Source: Pseudodonghicola sp048268305
Lineage (GTDB): Bacteria > Pseudomonadota > Alphaproteobacteria > Rhodobacterales > Rhodobacteraceae
Length of the DNA: 64,000 nt
NCBI RefSeq assembly: GCF_048268305.1
Contig: NZ_JBLWVT010000002.1
Coordinates: 1-64,000, forward strand
Reading direction: 5' to 3'
How positions within the stretch are numbered: position 1 is the first letter of the stretch; the number at the start of each line of letters is the position of its first letter. A program made the position numbers and the translations under genes. Under the pieces are notes generated by a model. The model ran no database searches and was not told the DNA's origin. It saw only the letters and a program-made list of their open reading frames with translations. Below, piece by piece: positions 8,319 through 17,055 of this stretch.

Positions 8319-9917
8319 ATGATTCCCTTCACCCAGACCTCCTTCCGCAGCCGGGTCCGGCTCGGGCTGGCGGCGCTTGTCACCGCCGTGGCCCTGCCCG
8401 CCGCCGCGCAGGAAGTCACCATCATCCGCGAGCTCGACTCGAACCACTACGATCCGCCCCGCACCGCCGCCCTTGCCGGCTCGGAAGTGCTGTTCATGCT
8501 GGCCGACACCATCGTGGGCCTGGCCGAGGACATGAAGACCATCGAACCCCTTCTGGCGTCGAGCTGGACGGTCTCGGACGATGGTCTGATCTATACTTTC
8601 AAGATCCGCGACGACGTCACCTTCTGCGACGGCAAGAAGATGACCGCCGATGACGTGGCCTATTCGCTGAACCGCTGGCTCGATCCGGAAACCAAGTCGC
8701 CGGTGAGTTGGCGGATGGGCGACGTCAAGTCGATCACCGCGCCGGATGCCACCACCGTGGTCTACGAGCTGAACGCGCCGCATTCCGAGCTGCTCTATCA
8801 ACTGGCGCAGAGCTTCGGTTCGATCGTCGACAAGGATACGGTCGAGAAGCTCGGCAAGGATTTCGGCGTGACCGGCTTCAACGGCACCGGCCCGTTCTGC
8901 TGGGAAAGCTGGACGCCGCGCGACAAGATGGTGATGACCCGCCACGAGGATTATCACTGGGGTCCGGCGAACTATGAGAACAAGGGCCCCGCACAGGTCG
9001 AGAAGATCACCTGGCAGGTGGTGCCCGAGGCCGCGACCCGCACCGTTGCACTGATGACCGGTCAGGGCCAGATCAGCCCCTATGTGCCCTTCATCGGCGT
9101 CGACAAGCTGCGCAAGGCGCCGACCGTCACGGTGGTGGAATCGGACGAAGCCTTCTGGACCAACTACATCGGTTTCAAGATCGACAAGGAAGGGGTTGAT
9201 GATCCGCGGGTCCGGCAGGCCATCAACTGGGCGGTCGATCAGGCCGCCATGGCCGAGGATCTGTTCTTCGGCGAGGTGCAGCCGGCTTATTCCTATGTCT
9301 CGAAAGGGGCACTGGATTACGATCCCAAGGTCGAACCCCTGCTGCAGAAATACGATCCTGAAAAGGCGGCGCAACTGCTGGACGAGGCGGGCTGGAAGCT
9401 GAACGCGGACGGCAAGCGCGAAAAGGACGGCAAGCTGCTGCAACCGGTGGTCTACTCCTTCACCGGCGCCTGGCAGCAGGTGGTGGAATCGGTTCAGGCC
9501 TATCTGCTGAAAGTCGGGATCGACATGCAGATCCAGCCGTTCGACGCAACTGTCGCCTGGGGCAAGCTGGCGACCCAGGAATTCGACATGTTCACCATGG
9601 GCTTCCCCTATATCTCGGCCGGGGACGCGCTGAACCTCTATTTCCGCTCGTCGAACATGCCGTCGCCGAACCGGATGAACTGGAACGATCCGGAAACCGA
9701 TAAGCTGCTTTATGAAGGCTCCATCGCCGTCAGTGACGAGGTTCGGGCGAAGGATTACGGCATCGTGCAGGAGAAGGTGACCGAGGCCGCCGTCTGGCTG
9801 CCGATCTATCACAAGCCGATGCAGATCGCCTATTCGAAGAAGCTCAAGCCCTTCACCGCCCATAACATCTATGGGGCCGGTCTCTATAAGGGGCTGCAGA
9901 TCGGCTATCTCGACTGA
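8319..9917 (+). CDS. ABC transporter substrate-binding protein, family 5 (peptide/nickel type)
   Basis: 532 aa periplasmic receptor. A signal peptide spans about residues 1-31 (LGLAALVTAVALPAAAQ, cleaved near AAA-QE). The body has the family order: FKIRDDVTFCDGKKMTADDVAYS (pattern interrupted here as seen around residues 95-115), then NGTGPF (about 190), with a hydrophilic C-terminal lobe. ATG 8319 is preceded by AAGGAGAC; the frame opens earlier, at 8205, inside the upstream permease gene. The ligand cannot be read from sequence; the neighbours suggest an amide-containing compound rather than an ordinary peptide. Confidence 0.92.
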   Translation: MIPFTQTSFRSRVRLGLAALVTAVALPAAAQEVTIIRELDSNHYDPPRTAALAGSEVLFMLADTIVGLAEDMKTIEPLLASSWTVSDDGLIYTFKIRDDVTFCDGKKMTADDVAYSLNRWLDPETKSPVSWRMGDVKSITAPDATTVVYELNAPHSELLYQLAQSFGSIVDKDTVEKLGKDFGVTGFNGTGPFCWESWTPRDKMVMTRHEDYHWGPANYENKGPAQVEKITWQVVPEAATRTVALMTGQGQISPYVPFIGVDKLRKAPTVTVVESDEAFWTNYIGFKIDKEGVDDPRVRQAINWAVDQAAMAEDLFFGEVQPAYSYVSKGALDYDPKVEPLLQKYDPEKAAQLLDEAGWKLNADGKREKDGKLLQPVVYSFTGAWQQVVESVQAYLLKVGIDMQIQPFDATVAWGKLATQEFDMFTMGFPYISAGDALNLYFRSSNMPSPNRMNWNDPETDKLLYEGSIAVSDEVRAKDYGIVQEKVTEAAVWLPIYHKPMQIAYSKKLKPFTAHNIYGAGLYKGLQIGYLD

Positions 9918-9924
9918 TTGCCGT

Positions 9925-9953
9925 GACGTCCCCGGAGAGGATCCGGGGGCGTC
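9925..9953 (+). terminator. Intercistronic hairpin after the binding-protein gene
   Basis: An 11-bp stem (one G-U pair) with arms 9925-9935 and 9943-9953 and a 7-base loop starts 7 bases after the stop codon of the binding protein. No uridine tract follows, so it is probably a 3' stabiliser or partial attenuator that lets the binding protein be made in excess of the downstream genes, as known for other importer operons. Confidence 0.5.
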
Positions 9954-10048
9954 CGAGACCTCAGACCGTGGCCGGCTTTCCCGGCCCGGTCCCGTCTGAT
10001 CACCCGTCTCCCGACACCTCCAAGACCCACCCGAGGAGCGCGCCGCGC

Positions 10049-11509
10049 ATGTCCGATACGCCCCAATCCCCCGTCACCGTGATCCGCAACGCCGCCTATA
10101 TCGTGGCCTGGGACGATCTCGCCCAGAGCCATCGGTTGATCGAAAACCAGGATCTCGCCTTTGCCGGCGATCGAATCCTGCAGGTCGGCGGCCAATGGAT
10201 CGGCCCCGTGACCGAGGAGATCGACGGTCGCGACCGGCTGGTCTGCCCCGGGCTGATCGACATCCATTCGCATCCCTCCTCCGAACCGATGAACAAGGGG
10301 ATGCTGGACGAGCTGGGCTCGCCCGGCCTCAGGATGTCGTCGCTTTACGAATTCATGCCGCTGTTCCGCCCCGATCTGGTGGGCACCCATGCGGCATCCA
10401 AGGTCGCCTTCAGCGAATTGGCGCTGTCCGGGGTGACCACCATCGTCGATCTCTCCGTCGCCTATGAGGGCTGGGTCGATATCCTCGCCGCCTCGGGCCT
10501 GCGCGCCGTGGCCGCGCCGATGTATCGGTCTGCCCGTTGGTTCACCAAGACCGGCTATTCGGTAGACTATGACTGGGCCGCGGACGATGGTCGCGCCGCC
10601 ATGGCCGAAGCGCTTGAGGTCATCGACACCGCCACCGCCCACCCCTCGGGGCGGCTGTCGGGGATGATCGCGCCCGCCCAGATCGACACCTGTTCCGCCG
10701 CGCTGATCCAGGACAGCTTCGCCGAGGCGCAGGCGCGCGGCATCCCGATGCAGATCCATGCCGCCCAGAGCATGGTCGAGTTCAACGAGATCACCGCCCG
10801 CCACGGTCGCACGCCGATCGAATGGCTCAATGACTTGGGCGTGCTGAAACCCGGGCTGATCATCGGCCACGGCATCTTTCTGAATGATCACCCCTGGGCC
10901 GGCTGGCCGGGGTCGAGCGATTTCACGCGGCTCGCCGCCTCGGGCGCGGCGGTGGCGCATTGCCCGACGGTGTTCCAGCGTCGTGGCGTCGCCATGCGCA
11001 GCTTCGGTCGTTATCTGCGCGGCGGCATCCCGATGGGGATCGGCACCGATACCTATCCCCACAACATGCTTGAGGAAATCCGCCACGCATTGATCAATTC
11101 GCGGCTGATGTCGGGCGATGTCTATGACATCCGCGCCGCCGACGCCTTCAACGCTGCCACCATCGGTGGCGCGGCGATCCTCGGGATGCCGGATATCGGC
11201 AAGCTCGCGCCGGGCATGAAGGCAGACCTCTTCCTCGCCGATACCAAACACCGGGCGATGCGGCCGCTGCGCGACCCGCTGAATTCGCTGATCTATGTCG
11301 CCGGCGAACGCGCCGTCACCGATACCTTCGTCGACGGCCGGGCGCTGGTGCGCGCGGGTGCCGCGCTGGCCTTCGACATCGACGCCGAGCTTGACGGGCT
11401 GGAGGCGGCGCAACGCCGCGCCGAGGCGCAGTTCCGCGAGCTGGATTTCCGCCATCGCAGCCATGATCAGGCCGCGCCCATCACCTATGCAAAAGGGAAA
11501 GACGCATGA
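10049..11509 (+). CDS. Amidohydrolase/deaminase, TRZ/ATZ-SsnA-like
   Basis: 486 aa member of the cyclic amidohydrolases that includes atrazine chlorohydrolase and guanine/cytosine deaminases. Metal-site motifs are GLIDIHSHPS (HxH, about residues 68-77), QIHAAQS (about 235), IIGHGIFLND (about 272) and GIGTDTYPHNML (catalytic Asp, about 332). The start at ATG 10049 has GAGGAG upstream. It lies between the binding protein and the two ATPases, overlapping the first ATPase by four bases. This is the second, distinct amidohydrolase in the operon, suggesting two consecutive hydrolytic or deamination steps on the imported compound. Confidence 0.88.
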   Translation: MSDTPQSPVTVIRNAAYIVAWDDLAQSHRLIENQDLAFAGDRILQVGGQWIGPVTEEIDGRDRLVCPGLIDIHSHPSSEPMNKGMLDELGSPGLRMSSLYEFMPLFRPDLVGTHAASKVAFSELALSGVTTIVDLSVAYEGWVDILAASGLRAVAAPMYRSARWFTKTGYSVDYDWAADDGRAAMAEALEVIDTATAHPSGRLSGMIAPAQIDTCSAALIQDSFAEAQARGIPMQIHAAQSMVEFNEITARHGRTPIEWLNDLGVLKPGLIIGHGIFLNDHPWAGWPGSSDFTRLAASGAAVAHCPTVFQRRGVAMRSFGRYLRGGIPMGIGTDTYPHNMLEEIRHALINSRLMSGDVYDIRAADAFNAATIGGAAILGMPDIGKLAPGMKADLFLADTKHRAMRPLRDPLNSLIYVAGERAVTDTFVDGRALVRAGAALAFDIDAELDGLEAAQRRAEAQFRELDFRHRSHDQAAPITYAKGKDA

Positions 11510-12513
11510 GCCCCGCAAGCCAGGCCAAGGATGCCCCGCTGCTGGAGGTGAAAGACCTCCAGATCGAATTCAAGACCGAAGGCGGCGTGTTTCGCGCCGT
11601 CGACGGGGTCAGCTTCTCGGTCCGGCGCGGCGCGACCCTGGGCGTGGTGGGGGAAAGCGGTTGCGGCAAGTCGGTGACCTCGCTGGGCATCATGGGGCTG
11701 ATCCCGACCCCGCCCGGCCGCTATGCCGGCGGCGAGGTGCTGTTCGAGGGGCGCGATCTGTTGAAAATGTCGGCGAAGGAACGTCGCGGCCTGCGCGGCA
11801 GCCGCATGGGGATGATCTTCCAGGAACCGATGACCTCGCTCAATCCGGTCTATACCATCGGCGACCAGATCATCGAAAGCCTGCGGGCGCATCGCCGGAT
11901 CAGCCACAAGGAGGCGCGCGAGCGCGCCGTCGAACTGCTCGACCTGGTGCGGCTGCCGTCGCCGTCGAAACGGGTGGACGATTTCCCGCACCAGCTGTCC
12001 GGTGGGCAGCGGCAGCGGGTGATGATCGCGCTGGCGCTGGCCAATGACCCCGACCTGCTGATCGCCGATGAGCCGACCACCGCGCTCGATGTGACGATCC
12101 AGGCGCAGATCCTCGATCTGATGCGCGACCTGTCGGCCCGCACCGGCGCCGCCATCGTGCTGATCACCCATGACCTTGGCGTGGTGGCCGAGACCTGCGA
12201 CGAGGTGGTGGTGATGTATGCCGGCAAGGTGGTCGAGCGCGCCTCGGCCCGCGATCTGTTCCAGGCGCCGATGCACCCCTATACGCTGGGGCTGATGGCC
12301 GCGGTGCCTCGGCTCGACGAAAAGGGCAGCCGGCTGGAGACCATCCCCGGATCGGTGCCGCCGCCCTGGGCGATGCCCAAGGGCTGCCGCTTCGCCTCGC
12401 GCTGCCCGCTGGCGACCCAGCAATGCCGCGCCGAACAACCGCCGCTGCGCGCGATCGACGGGGACCGGCTGGTCGCCTGCTGGCGTGCGCCCATCGAGGA
12501 GATCGCCGCATGA
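11506..12513 (+). CDS. ABC transporter ATP-binding protein, DppD/OppD type
   Basis: 335 aa. Walker A is GESGCGKS (residues 49-56), the signature SGGQRQRVM is near residue 165 and Walker B LLIADEPTTALD near 185. The C-terminal oligopeptide-transporter extension has GCRFASRCPLATQQC, the cysteine pattern that binds an iron-sulfur cluster in some relatives. It overlaps both neighbours by four bases. Confidence 0.95.
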   Translation: MSPASQAKDAPLLEVKDLQIEFKTEGGVFRAVDGVSFSVRRGATLGVVGESGCGKSVTSLGIMGLIPTPPGRYAGGEVLFEGRDLLKMSAKERRGLRGSRMGMIFQEPMTSLNPVYTIGDQIIESLRAHRRISHKEARERAVELLDLVRLPSPSKRVDDFPHQLSGGQRQRVMIALALANDPDLLIADEPTTALDVTIQAQILDLMRDLSARTGAAIVLITHDLGVVAETCDEVVVMYAGKVVERASARDLFQAPMHPYTLGLMAAVPRLDEKGSRLETIPGSVPPPWAMPKGCRFASRCPLATQQCRAEQPPLRAIDGDRLVACWRAPIEEIAA

Positions 12514-13592
12514 AACCCCTGGTTCTGGAAGTCAAAGGCCTGACCAAGCATTTCCCCTTGGGGGCGGGCATGTTCCGCAAGGCTGTGAATGTGGTGCAGG
12601 CGGTCTCGGATGTCTCCTTCACCGTCGCCGCCGGTGAAACGCTGGCGATCGTCGGCGAATCCGGTTGCGGCAAGTCCACCACCGGTCGCGCCGTCATGCG
12701 GCTGATCGAACCCACCGCCGGGTCGGTCAAGCTGGACGGCGAGGAGATCACCGAATTGTCCCCCGGCCGGTTGCAGGCGACCCGGCGCAACATGCAGATG
12801 GTGTTCCAGGATCCCTTCGGGTCGCTGAACCCGCGCATGACGGTGCGCGAGACGTTGATGGAGCCGATCCTGCTGCATGGCGTCGCCTCGGGCGAGCGGG
12901 CCAAGCATTGGGTCGACGAGCTGTTGAAGACGGTGGGCCTGGCGGAACATCACGCCGACCGTTATCCGCATGAATTCTCCGGCGGTCAGCGGCAGCGGAT
13001 CTGCATCGCCCGCGCCCTGTCGACCCGGCCGCGGCTGATCGTCTGCGACGAACCGGTCTCGGCGCTCGACGTCTCGGTGCAGGCGCAGATCGTCAACCTG
13101 TTGCAGGATCTGCAGGCGCAGCTTGGGCTGGCCTATGTCTTCATCAGCCACGACCTGTCGGTGGTGCGCCATATCGCCGACCGGGTGGCGGTGATGTATC
13201 TGGGCCGGATCGTCGAACAGGCGCCGGCCGAGCAGCTCTTCGCCGATCCGCGCCATCCCTATACCCGTGCGCTGATCACCGCCGCGCCGCGCCCGGTGCC
13301 AGGGCTGCGTGCCGCGACCGAGGCGCCGGAGGGCGATGCGCCTTCGGCGCTGAACCCGCCATCGGGCTGTGCCTTCCATCCGCGTTGCCCGCTGGCGAGC
13401 GACATCTGCAAGCAGACCCGCCCCGAGCTGACGGCGGTGGGCGAGGGCGAGACGCTGGTCGCCTGCCATCACGCCGACGCGCCCGCACCGGTGGCGCTGG
13501 AACCGGCGCCGCCGGCCTCGGCCACGCTTGCCGCGCGGTTGTCGGTTCTGGCCGCCGCCCGTGCCGCGGCCGAGGTCGGGGCCGAGGGCTAG
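12510..13592 (+). CDS. ABC transporter ATP-binding protein, DppF/OppF type
   Basis: 360 aa partner ATPase. Walker A is GESGCGKSTT (about residues 49-58), followed by SGGQRQRICIARALS, Walker B LIVCDEPVSALDVS and the C-terminal GCAFHPRCPLASDIC motif. About 35 alanine- and proline-rich residues after the motif are longer than usual and look unconserved. Start chosen at ATG 12510 (ATGA overlap with the preceding stop) rather than the in-frame ATG at 12423 inside the upstream gene. Last gene of the operon. Confidence 0.94.
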   Translation: MKPLVLEVKGLTKHFPLGAGMFRKAVNVVQAVSDVSFTVAAGETLAIVGESGCGKSTTGRAVMRLIEPTAGSVKLDGEEITELSPGRLQATRRNMQMVFQDPFGSLNPRMTVRETLMEPILLHGVASGERAKHWVDELLKTVGLAEHHADRYPHEFSGGQRQRICIARALSTRPRLIVCDEPVSALDVSVQAQIVNLLQDLQAQLGLAYVFISHDLSVVRHIADRVAVMYLGRIVEQAPAEQLFADPRHPYTRALITAAPRPVPGLRAATEAPEGDAPSALNPPSGCAFHPRCPLASDICKQTRPELTAVGEGETLVACHHADAPAPVALEPAPPASATLAARLSVLAAARAAAEVGAEG

Positions 13593-13613
13593 GGATCATC
13601 GGCGTCTCGCATC

Positions 13614-13663
13614 CTTCCCCCCGCCGGGGGGAGGAAAGACCCGCCTGAGGCCGCTCAGGCGGG
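13614..13663. terminator. Two tandem hairpins between convergent genes
   Basis: The first hairpin has CCCCCC/GGGGGG plus flanking pairs with a 3-base loop (13614-13634). The second is a perfect 10-bp stem CCCGCCTGAG/CTCAGGCGGG with a 4-base loop (13640-13663) that takes in the stop codon of the minus-strand GntR gene. They lie between the convergent ATPase and GntR genes and probably terminate both transcripts. Confidence 0.65.
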
Positions 13664-14344
13664 GAGGCGGCGATCGCGGATCATCTGGATGACCCATGCG
13701 GTCGATTGTTCGATGTCGGTCCGGATGTGATCTTCGAGCAGATTGGCGTCGCCGCCCTGCAACGCGGCGAGAATGCGGGCGTGATTGTCGCGCCCGACGC
13801 CCACACTGCCATAATCGGGATAGATGACATTGAGATAGGAGCCCATTTTCAACCAGCAGGTTTCGATGATCTTCAGTAGGGCAGGCATATTGGCGGCCTC
13901 GTAGAGCCCGAAGTGGAACTGCCAGTTGAGCTGCATCAGCTTGGCATGTTCCTTCTCTTTGTCGGTCTTGGCGAATTGGCTGTTGATCTCGCTCAGCCGG
14001 TCGAAGTCCTTGGGGGCGAGATTGGGCATCGCCTCGCGCGCGGCCAGCCCTTCCAGGCGGATGCGGATCAGGGACAATTCGCGAATGCGGGGCTCGTCCA
14101 GGCTGGGCACGAAGACCGTGCCATTGGCGCCACTTTCCAGAACCCCCTCGGCCATCAGGTTGTAAAGCGCTTCGCGTGCCGGGGTCAGGCTGACGTTGAG
14201 CGCATTTGCAACCGCCCGAATCGTGAGCTTTTCGCCCGGCCGGAATCGCCCGTCCATCAGCGCGGAGCGCAGTTCCTCGCGCACAATGGCACCGAGCGTT
14301 TCCTTGCGGGCAACGGGGGCAATACTGTCAAGCGCCGACGACAT
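13655..14344 (-). CDS. GntR-family transcriptional regulator, FCD subfamily
   Basis: 229 aa. The winged helix-turn-helix (about residues 15-75) includes RFRPGEKLTIRAVANALNVS and TPAREALYNLMAEGVL; an FCD helical domain follows. It is convergent with the ABC operon and divergent from the thiamine operon. The latter has its own TPP riboswitch, so the target of this regulator is more likely itself and the upstream catabolic operon; this is inference. Only 13 kb separate it from another FCD regulator (2742), and the two are not close copies. Confidence 0.88.
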   Translation of the reverse strand: MSSALDSIAPVARKETLGAIVREELRSALMDGRFRPGEKLTIRAVANALNVSLTPAREALYNLMAEGVLESGANGTVFVPSLDEPRIRELSLIRIRLEGLAAREAMPNLAPKDFDRLSEINSQFAKTDKEKEHAKLMQLNWQFHFGLYEAANMPALLKIIETCWLKMGSYLNVIYPDYGSVGVGRDNHARILAALQGGDANLLEDHIRTDIEQSTAWVIQMIRDRRLPA

Positions 14345-14366
14345 GAAGACCTCAATAGTTGTGTTT

Positions 14367-14382
14367 TTGTTATGTCATACAA
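14367..14382. promoter_or_regulatory. Candidate operator upstream of the GntR gene
   Basis: TATGTCATA (14371-14379) is an odd-length palindrome, flanked by TTGT and ACAA (14367-14382), 23 bases upstream of the GntR start codon at 14344. FCD regulators commonly bind short AT-rich palindromes and control themselves. Position and symmetry are the only evidence. Confidence 0.35.
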
Positions 14383-14690
14383 TTAATGGTGTTCACAGGG
14401 AAAAGGCTTTGGCGGTCGACTGACCCGGCGTCCGCTGGCTTGCCGTCTCCCACGGTCGCAGGCGTGCAATCGGCCCGGACGCGGGCCGCCTGGAACCGGC
14501 GGGCGGGCGCGGTGATCCTGGTCGCGTGCCGCCGGGTGAGGGGACGAGCCGATCGAGATGCAGGGTAACCTCGGGCCCGACCGTCGGGCCGGCCCTCCCG
14601 ATCTCCCAGACAGGTGGGCCGCCCGCCGTCTGCCGCCGGCGCGGAGTTGGCCCTGCTTGACATCTCCCCGTTGCGGGCGTTGATTGCGCC

Positions 14691-14774
14691 ACAGACAGGG
14701 GCGTCCGTGCATGCGGGCTGAGAAGAACCCTCCGAACCTGAACCAGATCATGCTGGCGTAGGGAGTCTGCAAGC
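14691..14774 (+). promoter_or_regulatory. TPP riboswitch (THI element)
   Basis: The sequence follows the THI-box order: CAGGGGCG near 14696, GGCTGAGA at 14716-14723, ACCCTCCGAACCTGAACCAG around 14727-14746, and ATGCTGGCGTAGGGAG at 14750-14765. The GGCTGAGA and CGAACCTGA blocks form the pyrimidine-sensing part, and GCGTAGGGA belongs to the pyrophosphate-sensing helix. It lies about 70 bases upstream of thiM, so thiamine pyrophosphate should repress the thiM-thiE-thiD-SDR operon. The rest of 14345-14690 holds no credible gene and must contain the promoters of the GntR gene and of this leader. Confidence 0.93.
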
Positions 14775-14783
14775 CGGTCAGCC

Positions 14784-14839
14784 GATCCCGCGCGGGATCT
14801 TGCGCCGTCTTCGCTCTCCTCGCCTGGGCACAAGGCGAG
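14784..14839 (+). promoter_or_regulatory. Expression platform: 16-nt palindrome and ribosome-site hairpin before thiM
   Basis: Downstream of the riboswitch is the perfect palindrome GATCCCGCGCGGGATC (14784-14799), then a 7-bp hairpin CTCGCCT/AGGCGAG with a 7-base loop (14819-14839). The 3' arm of the latter contains the purine-rich ribosome site for thiM, whose ATG is at 14844. This suggests control by hiding the ribosome site, the usual mode of proteobacterial TPP switches. No uridine run follows either helix. Confidence 0.55.
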
Positions 14840-14843
14840 ACGG

Positions 14844-15632
14844 ATGGACGAGACCGGGCTATATCTGCGCGACATGCGGGCCGAGGCGCCGCTGATCCAC
14901 AATATCACCAATTTCGTGGCGATGAATATCATGGCCAATGTGCTGTTGGCCGCTGGCGCCTCGCCCGCCATGGTCCATGCGCGGGAGGAGGCGGCGGAAT
15001 TCGCCGCCTTGGCGCGGGCGCTGACGGTCAATATCGGCACCATTGATCCCGCCTGGGCCGAGGCGATGTTGGACTGCGCCGGAGTGATGGCCGATCTGGG
15101 GCGTCCCTGGGTCTTCGACCCGGTGGGGGTGGGGGCGACGCGGTTCCGTCAGGACCTGTCGGTCCGGCTGCTCGACCTGCGCCCAACCGTGGTGCGCGGC
15201 AATGCCTCGGAAATCTTGGCGCTGGCCGGGCTCGGTGGCGGTGGCCGTGGGGTTGACGCCGGCGACAGCGTCGCCGCGGCGGAAACGGCGGCGCGCGCTC
15301 TGGCGCTGCGGACCGGCTCGGTCGTCGCGGTGTCCGGCCCGGTCGATTTCGTCACCGACGGCAGCCGGGCGTTGCGGGTGGCGAATGGCCATGCGCTGAT
15401 GCCAAAGGTCACGGCGCTGGGCTGTTCGCTGAACGGGGTGATCGCGGCCTTTTGCGTCGGTCACCCGGCACCTGAGGCGACTGCGGCGGCGCTGGCCTTC
15501 TACGGTCTGGCGGGAGAGGTCGCGGGGCAGGGCGCGCAGGGGCCGGGCAGCTTCCAGGTGGCCTTCCTCGATGCGCTGCACGCCCTGACGCCCGAGGCGG
15601 TGAGCGCGGGCGCGAAGGTGACCGTGGCATGA
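14844..15632 (+). CDS. thiM: Hydroxyethylthiazole kinase
   Basis: 262 aa, normal length. It phosphorylates 4-methyl-5-(2-hydroxyethyl)thiazole in thiamine salvage. Family features are LIHNITNFVAMNIMANVLLA (about residues 17-36), FDPVGVGATRFR (about 91-102), VRGNASEILALAG (about 114) and ALGCSLNGVIAAF near residue 190, where the conserved catalytic Cys lies. It is the first gene behind the TPP riboswitch and overlaps thiE by four bases. Confidence 0.96.
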   Translation: MDETGLYLRDMRAEAPLIHNITNFVAMNIMANVLLAAGASPAMVHAREEAAEFAALARALTVNIGTIDPAWAEAMLDCAGVMADLGRPWVFDPVGVGATRFRQDLSVRLLDLRPTVVRGNASEILALAGLGGGGRGVDAGDSVAAAETAARALALRTGSVVAVSGPVDFVTDGSRALRVANGHALMPKVTALGCSLNGVIAAFCVGHPAPEATAAALAFYGLAGEVAGQGAQGPGSFQVAFLDALHALTPEAVSAGAKVTVA

Positions 15633-16252
15633 TCGGGCGCACCATCGGGCCAGTCTATGTCGTCACCGACCCCGAGGGGCCGATCCCGGTGATCGACCAG
15701 GCGCGGGCCGCCGCCCGGGGCGGCGCCTGGGCGGTGCAACTGCGCGACAAGCATGCCTCGGATGCCGAGCTGCACGCGCTGGCCGTCGCCCTATTGCCCG
15801 AGATGGAGGCGTTCGGCGTGCGGCTGATCATCAACGACCGGCTGGAGGTGGCGCTGAGCGCCGGGGCGCATGGCCTCCATATCGGGCAGGGCGATGGCGA
15901 TCCCCGGCTGGTCCGGCAACGGCTGGGGCCCGATCCGATCCTCGGGCTCTCCATCGAGACGGTGGCGCAGGCGGGTCATGTGCCGGCGGGGGTCGATTAC
16001 ATCGGTGCCGGCCCGGTGCGCGCCACCGCGACCAAGCCTGACCATGCCCTGCCCATCGGCATGGGGGGGCTGGCGCAGATCGTCGCCGCCGTCTCTGTGC
16101 CCACCGTTGCCATCGGCGGGCTCGGGCTGGGCGATGCGGCGGCGTTGCAAGCGGCGGGGGCGGTCGGGTTGGCGGGGGTCACCGCGGGGACCCGGGCCCC
16201 CGACCCGCAGGCCGCGACCCGTGCCCTTTTTGATGAATGGAGCCGCGCATGA
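15629..16252 (+). CDS. thiE: Thiamine-phosphate synthase
   Basis: 207 aa TIM-barrel enzyme joining HMP diphosphate and thiazole phosphate into thiamine monophosphate. Motifs: VQLRDKHASDAELHALA (about residues 31-47), INDRLEVAL (about 69), GLHIGQGDGD (about 82) and IGAGPVRATATKPDH (about 126, phosphate binding). ATGA overlaps join it to thiM upstream and thiD downstream. Confidence 0.95.
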   Translation: MIGRTIGPVYVVTDPEGPIPVIDQARAAARGGAWAVQLRDKHASDAELHALAVALLPEMEAFGVRLIINDRLEVALSAGAHGLHIGQGDGDPRLVRQRLGPDPILGLSIETVAQAGHVPAGVDYIGAGPVRATATKPDHALPIGMGGLAQIVAAVSVPTVAIGGLGLGDAAALQAAGAVGLAGVTAGTRAPDPQAATRALFDEWSRA

Positions 16253-17055
16253 TCCCCAATATCCTTTCCATTGCCGGGTCCGACCCTTCGGGCGGGGCGG
16301 GCATCCAGGCCGATATCAAGGCGATTTCGGCCAATGGTGGCTATGCGATGGCGGCGCTGACTGCCTTGACGGCGCAGAACACCTGCGGGGTCAGCGCCGT
16401 CGATCCGGTGCGCCCCGAGATGATCCGCGACCAGATCGCGATGATCCGCCAGGACATCCGCATCGACGCGGTCAAGATCGGCATGTTGGGCTCCGCCCCG
16501 ATCATCGCCGCCGTCGCCGGCGCGCTGGAAGGGTTGGACGCCCCCATCGTGCTCGACCCGGTGATGGTGGCGAAAAGCGGCGATCGCCTGCTGGCGGCCG
16601 AGGCGGTGGCGGCGCTGGGCCGGCTGCTGCCCCGGGCGCGGGTGATCACCCCGAACCTGCCCGAGGCCGCCGATCTGCTGGGCCGCCCCGAGGCCACCAA
16701 TCGGGCCGAGATGGAGGAACAGGCGCGCGCGCTGCTGGCGCTGGGGCCTCAGGCGGTGCTGCTGAAGGGCGGGCATCTGGCGGCTGAGGACTGCCCCGAT
16801 CTGCTGGTCGAGGGAGAGGTCTGCCATTGGATCACCGGGCCGCGCCATGCCACCGCCAACACCCATGGCACCGGCTGCACCCTGTCGTCGGCACTGGCCT
16901 GCTGGCTGGGGCACGGCCTGCCGCTGGTGCAGGCGGTCGAGCGCGCCAAGGCCTATGTCGCCGGCGCCATCGCTGCGGCTGACCAATTGCAGGTGGGCCA
17001 TGGCCATGGCCCCACCAATCACTTCTTCACTCTCGCCGAAAGGGCCGAGCCATGA
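16249..17055 (+). CDS. thiD: Hydroxymethylpyrimidine/phosphomethylpyrimidine kinase
   Basis: 268 aa ribokinase-fold kinase making HMP diphosphate. It begins MIPNILSIAGSDPSGGAGIQ, the family signature, and has VLDPVMVAKSGDRLL (about residue 103), ITPNLPEAADLLG and the anion-hole motif NTHGTGCTLSSALA (about 204). ATG 16249 sits in an ATGA overlap with thiE; an upstream ATG at 16237 would lengthen it by four residues. The set thiM-E-D without thiC or thiG indicates salvage of thiazole and pyrimidine rather than synthesis from scratch at this locus. Confidence 0.95.
   Translation: MIPNILSIAGSDPSGGAGIQADIKAISANGGYAMAALTALTAQNTCGVSAVDPVRPEMIRDQIAMIRQDIRIDAVKIGMLGSAPIIAAVAGALEGLDAPIVLDPVMVAKSGDRLLAAEAVAALGRLLPRARVITPNLPEAADLLGRPEATNRAEMEEQARALLALGPQAVLLKGGHLAAEDCPDLLVEGEVCHWITGPRHATANTHGTGCTLSSALACWLGHGLPLVQAVERAKAYVAGAIAAADQLQVGHGHGPTNHFFTLAERAEP

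Noticed and set aside
14784..14799. GATCCCGCGCGGGATC as an intrinsic terminator
   Set aside because: No uridine tract follows and it has no room for a loop; kept only as part of the riboswitch expression platform.
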